Source of the DNA: Diplosphaera chodatii
Lineage: Eukaryota > Chlorophyta > Trebouxiophyceae > Prasiolales > Stichococcaceae
Reading direction: 5' to 3'
DNA length: 64,000 nt
Assembly (NCBI GenBank): GCA_032358165.1
Contig: JAALGY010000032.1
Coordinates: forward strand, 2,046,001-2,110,000
Below, one piece after another: positions 21,338-32,318 of this stretch. The position numbers and the translations under genes were made by a program. A model generated the notes under the pieces. The model worked only from the letters and a program-made list of their open reading frames with translations, was not told the DNA's origin and ran no database searches. Numbering within the stretch: position 1 is the first letter of the stretch; every line of letters starts with the position of its first letter.

Positions 21338-24300
21338 TCAATTACATGGTCGCGTGCCGAGCTCGGCCAACAGCTGTCTTGTATCAGGGAAACATCCGCC
21401 ATCAGCACACGGGAGCACAGCTGCCTCCCCCAGCAGGTCCGTCATCATCTGCCGTGGCGCCACTGACAGCCCCACTGACAGCAGGCCGTCACGCAGGTGC
21501 CGGCCAGCTGCAGCGTCCAGCGGGTCGTCTGCCAGGTGCTCCTCCCACACAGCTGCCGCCAGCGCCTTGCTGTACAGGTACGAGTAGTACTTGCTGCCAT
21601 GTCCGCCAGCGGTTGCCAGGTGGCTGAACCGCAGCTGCAAGTCGCCAACATGAGCTGGGTGTCAGGACCAGGGGCCACAACCCTATCTGCATGTTGCGCT
21701 GATACGGTGGACAATGGGCGTACAGCCGGGAAGGAACCTAGGAAACTTGCAGCCACAGTGCGGCATGGCGACAGCCTAGCAGGTGCCTGACCTGGGGTGA
21801 GATGTCCCGGACGGGCGGGACGGAGAGCGTCTCAGCCATGAGGCGCTCCACCAGATCGTCGGGCGGCTGGCTGCGGCTGAGGTGCAGCTCCTGGTCCAGC
21901 CGCGCGTAGAACACCTGCCTCTGCAGGTCCAGCGCTGCAAACAGGCGCTGCTGCGCCGAGTGTTGCTGCAGAGGGGTCAGAGATGAAGTGTGAAAACATC
22001 CAGCCGCTGACCGTATATCCCTACCAGGGGCTGTCCAGCATGCACAGCGTGTCACGCTCGGGCCCCTTCTCTGCAAGGGGCGATTGGCAAATGCATTTGC
22101 ACTGCATGATATTGTGCAGACATGCAGATGGTCTGCTGGGCAGCATGCTGTAATATGAAGACTGTCGAAGCCACGACCTGCAAGGTGACTCTCTGGGCGC
22201 CGTCGCCATCAAACACGCGGGGGTCCTCCACAAAGTACTCGAACAGCTGTGAAGCCAGCTCCACGCAGTCTGAGGTGCCCCTTGTGCCCGCCACATGCTG
22301 GAAACACGGGACAGCCGATGTCAGCAGCGAGTCCATGGCATGCCAGATGTTCGACATGACACCAAATGACGCCAAACTTGCCTGGAACTCTGTGGTGTTG
22401 AGCAGGGCATTGAGGACCTGCAGAACGGGATTTGTGCAGTTAACAACGCACCCTATGCTGGGCTCTGCAGCCACTAGCACACACATGCAACCAGCATCTG
22501 TGGACACAACAGATGCATGTATTGCACGCACGGAGATTGCAAGCACAGTGGCGGCAACGCACATGGCCAAACTCGTGGAACAGCGTCTGCACGGCGAGCA
22601 CGCTGAGCGGCGCCTGGCGGCCCTGCTGCGGCGGCGGGAAGTTGCACACCAGCGCCACCATGGGCCGCTGGTAGGCGCCGCCGGGCAGCCGCCGCCCGTT
22701 CACCAGCGTGAACTGCACCCCGGGCCCTGGCACCTTGCCCGGCCTGCAAGTGATGTCAGTATGTGCCAACACTCATGCATGCATGCAGCGTCTGCAAGCC
22801 AGCTCCTGCAGCCTGCTTTGCGAATTCACTGGATCTGCAATGCCACAGAGGACACAGTCGGCGAGAGCACCAGCACGATGGGGATCGCCAGTGCCCTGGG
22901 ACATCCTGTGACACACCTGGCATGCAGGTCCAGATACAAGGTGCCGATGTCTTCTTTGCTGCTGCGATCTACCAGCTTCAGCTTCATGACATCTGGGGCC
23001 CATGATTCGCCTGTGCACACATGAGATGCACCATCAGTCGACACGTCGAAACCTCTGCAGGGTAAATCTACAGGGTGATGGCCTGGCTGCTGATTGTTCA
23101 CAGCACCTTCATGCGAAGTTTCTTCTTTCCACTAGGTCATCAGGCTCACCTGGCTGCATCTCTTCGTGACATAGCCGGATGTCCAACAGGCGGTTGCACA
23201 GGTAATCCAGGCGGCTGATGGCCTCTTGCAACGTACACAGCATTGGCGATGCCCTGAGCCCCTGCAGGGAAGGGAAGGATGCCTGGGCAGGTATGTTGCA
23301 GGGCCAGCATACATGTACACTAACCACAAAGTCCAATCACTGGACTGAATGTACTTCTGCAAGTAGATCCTGTCATTAGATGCGCATCACTAGTCACAGG
23401 AAACATGTCCTTCTGCACAGCAGCAAATCCGCACCTCTGCAGCCTGGACCTTGGCCCGCAGGTACAATTCGTCCCAGGCTCGTACTGTCGTTGCGCCCTT
23501 GCTATGCGCCTGCAGCCGCTCTACCTCCTCTCGTGCCTTGTCCGCCACGGAGTCTCCCAAACCTGAGTGCAGAGCAAAGCAGAGCACACGCGTGGCAATC
23601 ATGCCGTCTTATGGGTGCTGTCCATCTTCAGGCACCGCTTGCAAAACTAAAGAGAGCACACTACTGCATGAGCACTGCACACACCAGTGAGGTGAGACAG
23701 GCCGTACAAGCAGAAAATGCACGGGGTTCACCCTTGAGGAAGGCGGTCACAGCGGCTGGGTGCTGGGCCAGGGTATCGCGGCTGGCCTGGTAGTGCGAGT
23801 AGGAGGGCGCGCCCAGCAGCTCCGCAATCTGCTGCCGCGTCTCCAGCAACCGCTGCACCACCCCCATGTTGGCCTCTGGGCTGGTGTAGCCCACCTGATA
23901 CGCCTGCGTCATGCCCGACAACACGGTGAACTGCTTGCCAAGGCACCAGGCATAAGTCGTGCCACAGTGTGAGACCTTGCATCGCAAGTTGCTGGTGTCA
24001 TGCCAGGTACCTTTGCTGAAGATAGATGTCAACTGAGATGAAACGGTGGTTCACGATCTGTGGCTGTCGCTGTCATGCTGCAGGGGCAACCTGGCGGCGC
24101 AGGGTGTGGTCCGGCAGGTGCGTCAGCAGCTCGGGCAGCAGCTGCTCGTGGGTGGGCACCCGCAGCAGCTTGCCCTCCCGCCGCGCCGCCACCCGCGCGT
24201 TGGGCGGCAGCGCGTCCAGCGCCCCGCCCCTCGACTTGATGGGCACCGCGATGCGGCCGTACTTCGACGGGTCCCCCACGTTGTGGCCTGCACTCAGGCC

Positions 24301-25394
24301 AACAGTCTATAATGACCATGGATGGTGCCCCGACTTGCTTGTCAAGGGCAATGTGCCACTTCCCAGATGCAGGCCGGCCCTCGATGGTAGGTGAATCCAG
24401 CGGAGGGTGTGCGGAGGACGCACCGAACTGCATGCACAGCATCTGCTCGCGGGCGGACGCGGCCAGGAAGCGGGCCTGGGCGTCGCCCTGCAGGTGCACG
24501 CCGTTCGCCTCGAAGTCCTGCAGGAGCAGCTGGCCCACCCGCTGTGCTGCAGGCGGCAGCGCCTCTGACACGACCCCTGCGCGTCCAGCCGCCCCTGCTG
24601 CGACTGGCGCAGCATGCTCGGCAGCTGCCACAGCGTTCCCGAGAACCGAAGGGCTCCCGCCGCCTGGTGGGCCGTCCGGCTGTGCTGCGGCATCGCTGGC
24701 TGAGCTGGCACCGACAGCGGAGGCGACAGCGTGATACAGACCCTGATGCACGTTCAGCTGCGCCAGAAACGCTGCACAAACACACGAAGAAACGCTGCGC
24801 ACAGAGGTCTTGGCAGGTTGTGCAATACATCAGGTGCTGGTCATGGCGAGGCTGCGCACGCCCACCTCCCAGGCTGACGCACGCGTTCTGTGCCTCTGCC
24901 CTCCAGTCGCCGCTGGAGTGGACGTTGCGGCACAGCTCGGCGGCATCATAGACCTTGCAAATCTGCAGAGCAGGCCCGCAATGTCAGTGCGTGACTTGCA
25001 CAGGGTGTGACGAAGAAGCGGCCTATGGCATGCGCAGACCCACCGTGTCTGAAAGCTCATCCGTCCTGCGGATGGCTTCAATTCCGCTGGGTGCGGAAAC
25101 CGCCTCGTCCACCAGCGCAGTGCACCTGCGGACGCCACGCAAGTGAGGTGGCCCCCATCGCGTGGTTGGGCACAACGCAGAAACGCTCATCAGCAAATCG
25201 CTGGGCCTTCCAGATCCTCAGGACATGCACCTGCTTTTGGTGTCGGTCACCAGCCGCCGCCAGTCCTCCGGCTGCCGGAGGCCATCGATGCCAAATAGAC
25301 CTGCGCTGCTGGCGAAGCACCGCATGCCCAGCAGTCGCAGGTTCTGCCGCGTTGCTGCCGTCGCGCATGATCTTAGACGCATCATCTGCTGCAT
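21338..25394 (-). CDS. Mitochondrial intermediate peptidase (M3 family metallo-oligopeptidase)
   Basis: The enzyme trims an octapeptide from imported mitochondrial precursors. The ATG at 25394 begins a basic, Ser/Ala-containing presequence (MMRLRSCATAATRQNLRLLG), followed by SAGLFGIDGLRQPEDWRRLV, a block close to plant MIP. Then come DTVCKIYDAAELCRNVHSSG (about 25040-24915), EQMLCMQFGASSA (about 24430) and PTHEQLLPELLTHLPDHTLR (about 24150-24110). Next are RQQIAELLGAPSYSHYQAS (about 23840-23790), GGMGALS-like regions, PMVALVCNFPPPQQ (about 22640) and the zinc motif LFHEFGH (about 22570). HVAGTRG and LFEYFVEDPRVF (about 22290-22210) follow, then LFAALDLQRQVFYARLDQEL (about 21930) and SKYYSYLYSKALAAAVWEEH (about 21570). 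The stop is at 21338. The zinc-binding HEXXH is intact. The intron after LLNTTEFQ appears to use a GC donor. Confidence 0.9.
22298..22381 (-). other. Putative GC-AG intron in the mitochondrial intermediate peptidase gene
   Basis: Family conservation requires TTEFQ to join HVAGTRG directly. The only way to do so is a donor at CAG|GCAAGT (intron starting at 22381) and an acceptor at CAG (ending at 22298). The intron is 84 bases, a multiple of three, and has no in-frame stop, so retention would add 28 residues. Confidence 0.65.
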
Positions 25395-26131
25395 CAGGTG
25401 CAGTTGGCACCGCAGTGTGCTAGCCCAGATGTGCTATCAGTTGTAATAATGAAGCGACACGAAGCGTTGCGATCTTGCGAAAGGTGCATCCCCACAAGTG
25501 GCTTGTGTCGCGTGCATTGCAGGTGCTCGAAAGCATGTGTTATGAATCATGTGTTGCTGCTCATGCCGCCGCATCTGCGCACACTTACCGACCGGCAGCT
25601 GTTGCTGCTATGGACCGCTGTGCTGCGCCTTGACCTTGCAGTGATATGCTGTATACCCAGTTGTGTCACGGCTTTAGCAGGGAAATGATAGGCTGCAAAG
25701 CACGCTCACATTGTAATTTGGACTCGGGTCATGCTCGGGTTGTCCCACTGGCACAGCAATTATACCCCCTCGGCGCCTGGCACCTACTTGCCCAAGAAAT
25801 GCATTGCTCCCACACCATCGGTGAGCGACCCTAGCACCCTACGTTGTACCTCAGCTGAATGTCACCAAAACCAACAAAACCTGAACAAGCTAAGGGTAGG
25901 CATCACAGCAACAACTGAGATGTGGCAGCAGTACCCAACATGCAGCAAAGAATGAGCGTTCGCGCGCCCATTTCCATCTGATCGGGTGAACAGGTCTGTA
26001 GCATCACCTCGAGATCATGTGAACACATCTGACTGGTGAGACTGTTTTGAGCCGAATATGAATTATTTCGCACACCACCGCCCACTGTTAACCCTCTGCC
26101 GCTCAGGATGAAGGTCTGCATCCCAACTGCC
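25395..26131. other. Intergenic region between the MIP start and the subtilase 3' end
   Basis: About 740 bases hold the MIP promoter and the subtilase 3' UTR. No convincing ORF is seen. An AT-rich word (aattataccccctcgg) occurs near 25758. Confidence 0.35.
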
Positions 26132-29100
26132 TCAGCCCACTGATGTGTCCACGGCGTCGGAATCCGAAACAACAGCGCTCTGCAGCACCCCCTGGCTGTA
26201 GGCAAGCAGGTCGGGCGTGCCGCGGAGTGGAAAGGCCGAGTGCATCAGCTTGCCCCTCGTTGCTGACTGCAGGATCGCCGTCTTCACCTGCTCGGGTGAG
26301 GACTGCGGATATTCTGCAGGAGGGCCAGCGCAGGCGTCATAGGTGCTGCAATTTGTTTACCAGCCGTCAATGATTACCTGCTGCCCGGCAGATATAACAC
26401 CGTGATACCACGCAACCAGAAGGCAATCACGACGAGGCAGTGGAAACATCAGGTGATGCGGGATCGGCACCGCCAAGGAAGATGGCTGCGATGCCGGCAA
26501 CATGAGGCGCTGCAAAGCTGGTGCCGGTTGCCACAGAGTATGACAGGTTGCCTTGCACCTCGCACGTCAAACCTGCAGCAGGGCATTACTCCTGGGCCAT
26601 TGTGCCAGGCTCGACGGCAGGCTGTGAGTGGTGCGGCAGATTGTGGGCTTACCTAGTCCGCTGCAGGCGAAAGGGATGTCCACACCAGGGCAGCTGACAT
26701 CCACGCACGGTCCATAGTTGCTGAAGCGGTACCTGCACAATGAGTGCATACCTGCTAGTTGGCCCATCGCATACCACACTGCTCATGCCATGCAGCGCAC
26801 CAGGGTCTACAGCATGCTTCGCAATGCAGGATGCAAATATTCCCGATTAAGGAACAGTGCTCACATGGACTCTGCGTCGGAGGCATGGGTGGCGTTGTCA
26901 GACTTGGTGCTGAGATTGGTTGCTGCAACCGTGATTGCAGCCGGTATATTGGCGGGAACAATGCTGCAGGCGCTCACACGCCCATTCCCTGTAACACATC
27001 AGTAGCATCAAGTTGCAATTATTTACATGGATGCGACTCATCACACATACAGCATCAGTCTCCAGTGTTGCCTCGCACAGCAGTGCAACAGTGCAAGGTG
27101 GAGGGCCGAGTCACCTGCTGCAGCAACAACAGGCACGCCGTGATCGCTGATGAGTGAGGTGACGGCCTGCAGCCAAACACGACAAGAGGAGTGTACAAAG
27201 GAAAGAGATGGCGACGGCGCCAAGCCCAAAGCAACATGAAATGTCGCATGTGTGAAGATGCATCAGGTTGACAAGGAGCACACCTGATCTAGGGCATGGC
27301 TTGTGGCGTCATCTGTCAAGCCAAGGCTCAGGATCACAACGGCCGGCTTCTGCAGGTGGCCCGCGACCCAGTCCAAGCCCGCCAACGAGTTGCTCACGCT
27401 GCCTACAACGTTTTGCCTCACTTTGAGGCAAGCAACTATCCAACTTACTTGATGGTATGGCCCCATAGCAAAAGCACGCTCTCTGTGCCTGTTTGGCTGA
27501 CAATGTTGAAGTGCACAGTCTTCCACCTTTGCCATTGCAATCGAGGACTCGGACGCCAATGAGGTTGGCCCCTTTTGCCACGCCGTACACGGTGCCGGCT
27601 GCAATGGATGCAAGTGCTGATCCGTGCCCAAAGCAGTCGTCAGCCCGCTCAGTCGAGTCGATGGCATTCCACCTGCAGCTAGTCGGGCAAGCTCTGCACA
27701 AGTTCAGTGTTGATCAGAAGCTTGATAGCCTGTCGGAGCGGGCCTGGGAGCTGGTTGTCTGCAACGATGTATGGGAAGGGCAGCTCTCACCCTGAAGAGG
27801 CACGTCGTGCGCCACTGCCACTTTTGAAGTCATCAAGGCTGCTCTGAAGGCCAGAGTCAAGCACATAGACGGTGACGTTCTCACCCATGCCAGCGGCTGT
27901 GCCCGTGCCATACCTGCATAAGTGCCACAAAGCTGCGCAAAGTTCGGACTTTGTTGATATAATCTCTGAGGAATAAGCAGGTGCTGCAGAACAGGCGCAC
28001 GTATATATGTGATCTAGTGGCAGATTCTTCTTGCAGACTGTGCAGAGTACATGAGCGCGTCAGCTTGGCACCAGCAAAACAGCATCAAGCATCACTGCCA
28101 GTGAACCTTTGTCAACAAGTCATCACTCAAGTAGGAACAGGAAGCAGTTGCTTACTTCTGTCAAGGTTCCATTGAAAACCTGCACATCGGAGAGAATCAC
28201 AGTTATCAAGCGGCCAAACTGAAATGTTGGACAGGGTACAAAGACGTGCTGCTATGAAGCGGCACCTTGAAGTGCTTGGTTGTGCTGACCCACAATGCCA
28301 GCGCCTGCCAAGCTTGGAACAGGCGGACTGCCCGGCACCAGCTGCTGCTGCACGCCTGCGGTCACTGTGCTTGCCGGACCTGCAGCGCCTGTGCCATCAC
28401 TGCTGCTGGCATTCGTGTTGGGAATGGGCTGAAGGACGTTGTCATTGGTGGCGGCCCTGGCAGGGATGTTGGCATTGGACGCTTGGGCGGCAACCGCGGC
28501 AGCAGAGTTTGTCTCTGGAATAGCTGGCGCATCCATCATGTGCTGAACGGTGGCATCGGCCTCCATGTAGTGCAGTGCGCCTGGCAGGCACCTCTCCAGC
28601 AGTTGCAACTCCTTTCTGCAACCGACAACAGGCTGCAGTAAGCGTTTCGGCCCTGGGGAGCAGCAATGGTGGCAGGTGGCAGATGGTGGCGAATGCACAT
28701 CAATACATGACATGACACTGCTGCCCAGGCAAGCCGCTCCAGACGACGCTTTTGCAGTGCCCACCTTGTGAAGCGGCCAGCGATGCCGTGCAGGACGGAG
28801 CCAAACACGTGGGAGCAGGCCCTGGCCAGGTTGCAGGTGGAGGACACCCGGTGGCGCCTGACGGCGCTCTGGGCGCCCGCATGTGTGCGTCCGCATACTG
28901 TGTGCAGGTCTGCCAGGAGCGCAGAGTCCTGCGACCAAGGGCTGCTATGAGTGTTACCATGTGCAACAACATCGTAGGCTGTGATTGTCGCTGATAGGAG
29001 TTCGGGGGCAGCCGGCTTGCGCAGTCCAGCATGCTGTTGCACTTTGATGGACCCGCCTGCTTGAAGATGACAACGATGTTGTGGCGCGGCTCAAAGATGG

Positions 29101-29800
29101 ACTCCTGCGGCATGGCCTTCCGCACTGCAAGGTACGCTGCGGTGTGGACTGAGTCTGGCAGCCAGGCCGTGAGGATGCTGAGTGCTGCCACAAGGCACAG
29201 TGCCGATAGTGCGATGGCGACTGAGGGCCGCATGCGCCCGAACAGGGGACTGCCGCTGTCAGCGGCAGATGAGCTGGATGTGGGATCACCGCTGCCACCA
29301 GGCACGCTGCGGCCGCCGTGGCTGCTGCTGGCGCTGCCGCTGCTGCTGCTGCTGTCGTGGCCAGTGCTGGCATCGTTCATGGCTCCTTTCAGCAGGCTGC
29401 CCTGGCGGCTGAGCAGCTGAGGCATGTCAACGACGGCAAATGCACTGCCATCGCGTGCAAGGCTGGTCCCTGACCGCCGCAGCGTGGGAATACCAGAGGG
29501 GGCACGGGACAGGGGGTTGGCAACTTCGACAGTGCCGGTTGTCAGACTGCCGCCGTCGCCGACGACAGATGGGCGGCTCCGCAAGACACTGGCTGCACCC
29601 TCGGAGTCTGCCTGCAAGAAGCTGCTATCCGCTGCTGTGAAGCAGGCTTCTGGCAGCTCTGCTGAGTCAGCGGGGCCCACCCTGGAGCGCGGTGATGTGC
29701 CTGCAAGCGCGTTGTAGCCTGCGGCAACATCTGCTGCAAAAACCACATGGCGGTGGCTGTCCCGACCATCACCCGTGTGTGGTGATGTCGGTTGCTGCAT
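26132..29800 (-). CDS. Membrane-anchored subtilisin-like serine protease (S8, proteinase K type)
   Basis: The ATG at 29800 opens a long, largely disordered Ser/Thr/Gly-rich N-terminus of about 190 residues. It has no signal peptide. One hydrophobic segment follows at residues 193-214 ([20 protein letters not shown]), preceded by FGRMR, which predicts a type II membrane protein with the protease outside the cytosol. After it come an I9-like propeptide ([44 protein letters not shown]) and a Ser/Ala/Asn linker. The protease domain has Asp in [12 protein letters not shown] (about 27880), His in [14 protein letters not shown] (about 27630), the oxyanion Asn in [11 protein letters not shown] (about 26980), and Ser in [17 protein letters not shown] (about 26530). 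[10 protein letters not shown] (about 27550) is the usual Cys-containing block. The stop is at 26132-26134. The catalytic set is complete. It resembles the + strand subtilase at 32.3-35.5 kb in domain order. The gene is divergent from ClpP. Confidence 0.87.
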
Positions 29801-30671
29801 GAGGAGCGACTCTTGGCTGCTTGTGCTTCGTCAGCTGTGGCAAAGCTCAATGGAGGTGCGTCACCTGCCTGCATAATGACAGTTCCAGACATCTTCAGGG
29901 CAGCAGCAAGCAGTCGGTTGCTGAGTCAAGTCGTACGACCATGAAACTGTCAGGACGACGCAAGCGTGGCAGGTTCGGTCATTGCCAGAATGGCACCTCA
30001 CATCAATGCACTTCGTGGAGAGGGTGCCGAACAGTGATGAAGGTCACAAGGAGCCATACGGGCCGGATGTGGCATGGCTCGACTTGCAGAGGAAAGTTCA
30101 AGTGGGCAAAGGTCTCGAGGCCTCACCGCCAGCTTGCGTGCCTCACGCGGTCATTTGCGCTTCACTCGAGTCGGTTGTGGTCGCTAATAGGCAAACGCTG
30201 GTGCCGTGTGAACCATGCTGTCCTGCTGGCGGTTTTGCACAAGGCCGCGCGAGCAAGCGAAACCGTCTGCTGACGCAACAAACAATAGTTCTGGAGCTGC
30301 GGTCGTGTCGTGGGGTGGGGACTTTGTTGTCCGGTCAGCAAGCCGCGGCGCGCTAAAGCGTGACCGCTGCAGCGCTCAGTGGATTTCTGTGGTATATATG
30401 CAAATCAGAGAGCGTATCTCATGGGAGATTGTGGCCTGGCTTTCTTCAGGCACGATGATCTGGGCTGGCCCGCGGCTTTGCTAGGCTGAGAACCGGGACG
30501 CTGTTCTGAGGACTACCAATTGACTCGCCTTGCTGTGCAGCAAGCGGGACATGTGCCCGTTCTACTCTGCACGCTCGCACATGCCAACACACCGATTGAG
30601 AAGCGTCAACAGTGCTGCTTGACGTTGCGTGCTGGGCATCAGGTCAGTCCATCAAACCAGCGGGTGCCGAT
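29801..30671. promoter_or_regulatory. Divergent promoter region of the subtilase and ClpP, with a TATA-like element
   Basis: About 870 bases separate the opposed start codons. A TATA-like element overlapping an ATGCAAAT octamer word (tatatatgcaaat) is at 30393-30405, oriented plausibly for ClpP, about 270 bases upstream of its ATG. Open frames across 29821-30360 have no family signal. Confidence 0.4.
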
Positions 30672-31532
30672 ATGGTCGCGCAGACTTGCTTCGCAGGTAA
30701 GCAGGTCGGCCTGTTGGCCGGTGCTAGGCAGCAGCGCGCGACAGGCCTGCCGGCGCACAGGTGCAGGTCATGCCGGCCCGTGTTGAGTGCCTCGCAAGAC
30801 AGGTTGAACAGCAGCAGCTCCTCAGCCAGCAGGCTTTGGAGGCCCGACTCGCAGCGCAGCATTGACTTCGACAAGTCGCAACTGGATGCGGAGCAGCAAA
30901 TTTGGTGCGGCCAGGGTCCACAGCCGCCCAGCCCCATGGTAGTGGAGCGCTTCCAGCAAGTCGTGTCACAGCTGTTTCAGCAGCGTATCGTGCGGCTTGG
31001 CGGTGCCGTTGATGACGACATGGCGAACCTCATCGTGGCGCAGCTGCTGTACCTGGACGCGGCAGACTCCAAGCGGGATGTGACCATCTACGTCAACTCG
31101 CCCGGTGGCTCAGTGACGGCGGGCATGGCGGTGTTTGACACCATGCGGCACGTGCGGCCCGACTGCAGCACCGTGTGCGTCGGCCTGGCCGCCTCCATGG
31201 GCGCCTTCCTGCTGGCCTCCGGCCAGAAGGGCAAGCGATACTCGCTGGCAAACTCGCGCATCATGATCCATCAGCCGCTGGGCGGTGCCCAGGGGCAGGC
31301 CGCTGATATCGAGATCCAGGCCAACGAGATCCTGCACCACAAGCTGACGCTCAATGGCTACCTGGCTGAGTTCACCGGCCAGTCAATGGAGAAGATCACC
31401 CAAGACACAGATCGCGATTTCTTCATGTCTGCCCAGGAGGCGGTGGACTATGGCCTGATTGATGGCGTCGTGCAGCGACCACCTGGCGTTGTCGCAAACC
31501 CTGTCGCCTCTGGCAATGGCACTGGCCACTAG
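30672..31532 (+). CDS. ATP-dependent Clp protease proteolytic subunit, nuclear-encoded, organelle-targeted
   Basis: ClpP forms the proteolytic ring that degrades unfolded organelle proteins with a Clp ATPase. The frame is uninterrupted from the ATG at 30672 to the TAG at 31530-31532 (286 residues). Residues 1 to about 45 are rich in Arg, Ala, Ser and Gln, like a transit peptide. The mature part has [40 protein letters not shown], the catalytic Ser in [16 protein letters not shown] (about 31185), the catalytic His in [18 protein letters not shown] (about 31265) and the catalytic Asp in [19 protein letters not shown] (about 31410). All three are present, so this is an active ClpP rather than a ClpR. 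A GTAAGC right after the FAG codons (30697) could be an unused or real donor. Chloroplast location is likely but mitochondrial cannot be excluded. Confidence 0.93.
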   Translation: MVAQTCFAGKQVGLLAGARQQRATGLPAHRCRSCRPVLSASQDRLNSSSSSASRLWRPDSQRSIDFDKSQLDAEQQIWCGQGPQPPSPMVVERFQQVVSQLFQQRIVRLGGAVDDDMANLIVAQLLYLDAADSKRDVTIYVNSPGGSVTAGMAVFDTMRHVRPDCSTVCVGLAASMGAFLLASGQKGKRYSLANSRIMIHQPLGGAQGQAADIEIQANEILHHKLTLNGYLAEFTGQSMEKITQDTDRDFFMSAQEAVDYGLIDGVVQRPPGVVANPVASGNGTGH

Positions 31533-32318
31533 GGTGCCATCATGATGTGGTGCTGCGCAACAACTGCAGCTGTCACTACTTGGAGGGCCCACAGCATGCT
31601 CAACATACACCATGGTACCTGGGCGCAGCGTTGGGCATATGGGTCCGTGAGATAGCGTATGTCGTGTCAGGTTTGCAATGGGCCATCAGTGTTTCCGCAA
31701 AGCAGTAACGTTCCACTTCGATTCTTACGGTTTCATTGATGCACCATGCTTTGGGGCAACACGGCCGACACTTAAGACTGCTGCAGGTCAGGGCTTGCAG
31801 AGTCGCCATGTCGTTCAGCAAGTCGAGTCGGCCATCTCACACTGAGGGGGGAGACTGCATATTGCAGCGCCCCCCACACCGTCCAAATTGTACATCTGTG
31901 CGCATGTCGTCGTCGTCGTCGTCCCAGGATCAATTATTGGACCCTACTATACATTGCCCCATGACCTACTTCTGCCGCAGTCTGACACTCGTCGTCTTGT
32001 GGCAAGCTGCAACTGAAAGCTGCAAATGCTGCGTGATTGTGCTGCTGGTCGCATTCGAACGCACGCAAGCCAGTCACTGTCTCGGGCCGGCGACGCTGAC
32101 TGACACCGAGACTGACCCGCGGGATACCTGGCCCGCCGCAAAATCCGCCAGCTGACATTCACAGCATACGTCTACTGCGTGTTGCAGCACTGTTACACAC
32201 AATCACCACTAACAGATGCCAGCGTACATCATCGCGTCACGCGTTTTTGCTGCCGGGCTGCACGGTCCCAGGGCTCGCCCCTGTGCAGTCACACTGCGGG
32301 CTCCATCACCAGGCAGCA
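31533..32318. other. Intergenic region between ClpP and the second subtilase
   Basis: This contains the ClpP 3' UTR and the promoter of the next gene. A short pure GTC triplet run lies at 31908-31922. An open frame (about 31736-32155) shows no recognisable protein and is probably fortuitous. Confidence 0.35.

Noticed and set aside
31908..31922. GTC triplet run as a functional microsatellite
   Set aside because: Only about five units; too short to claim more than a simple repeat.
31736..32155. 140-codon + frame between ClpP and the second subtilase
   Set aside because: No recognisable protein, mixed composition and no splice link to either neighbour.
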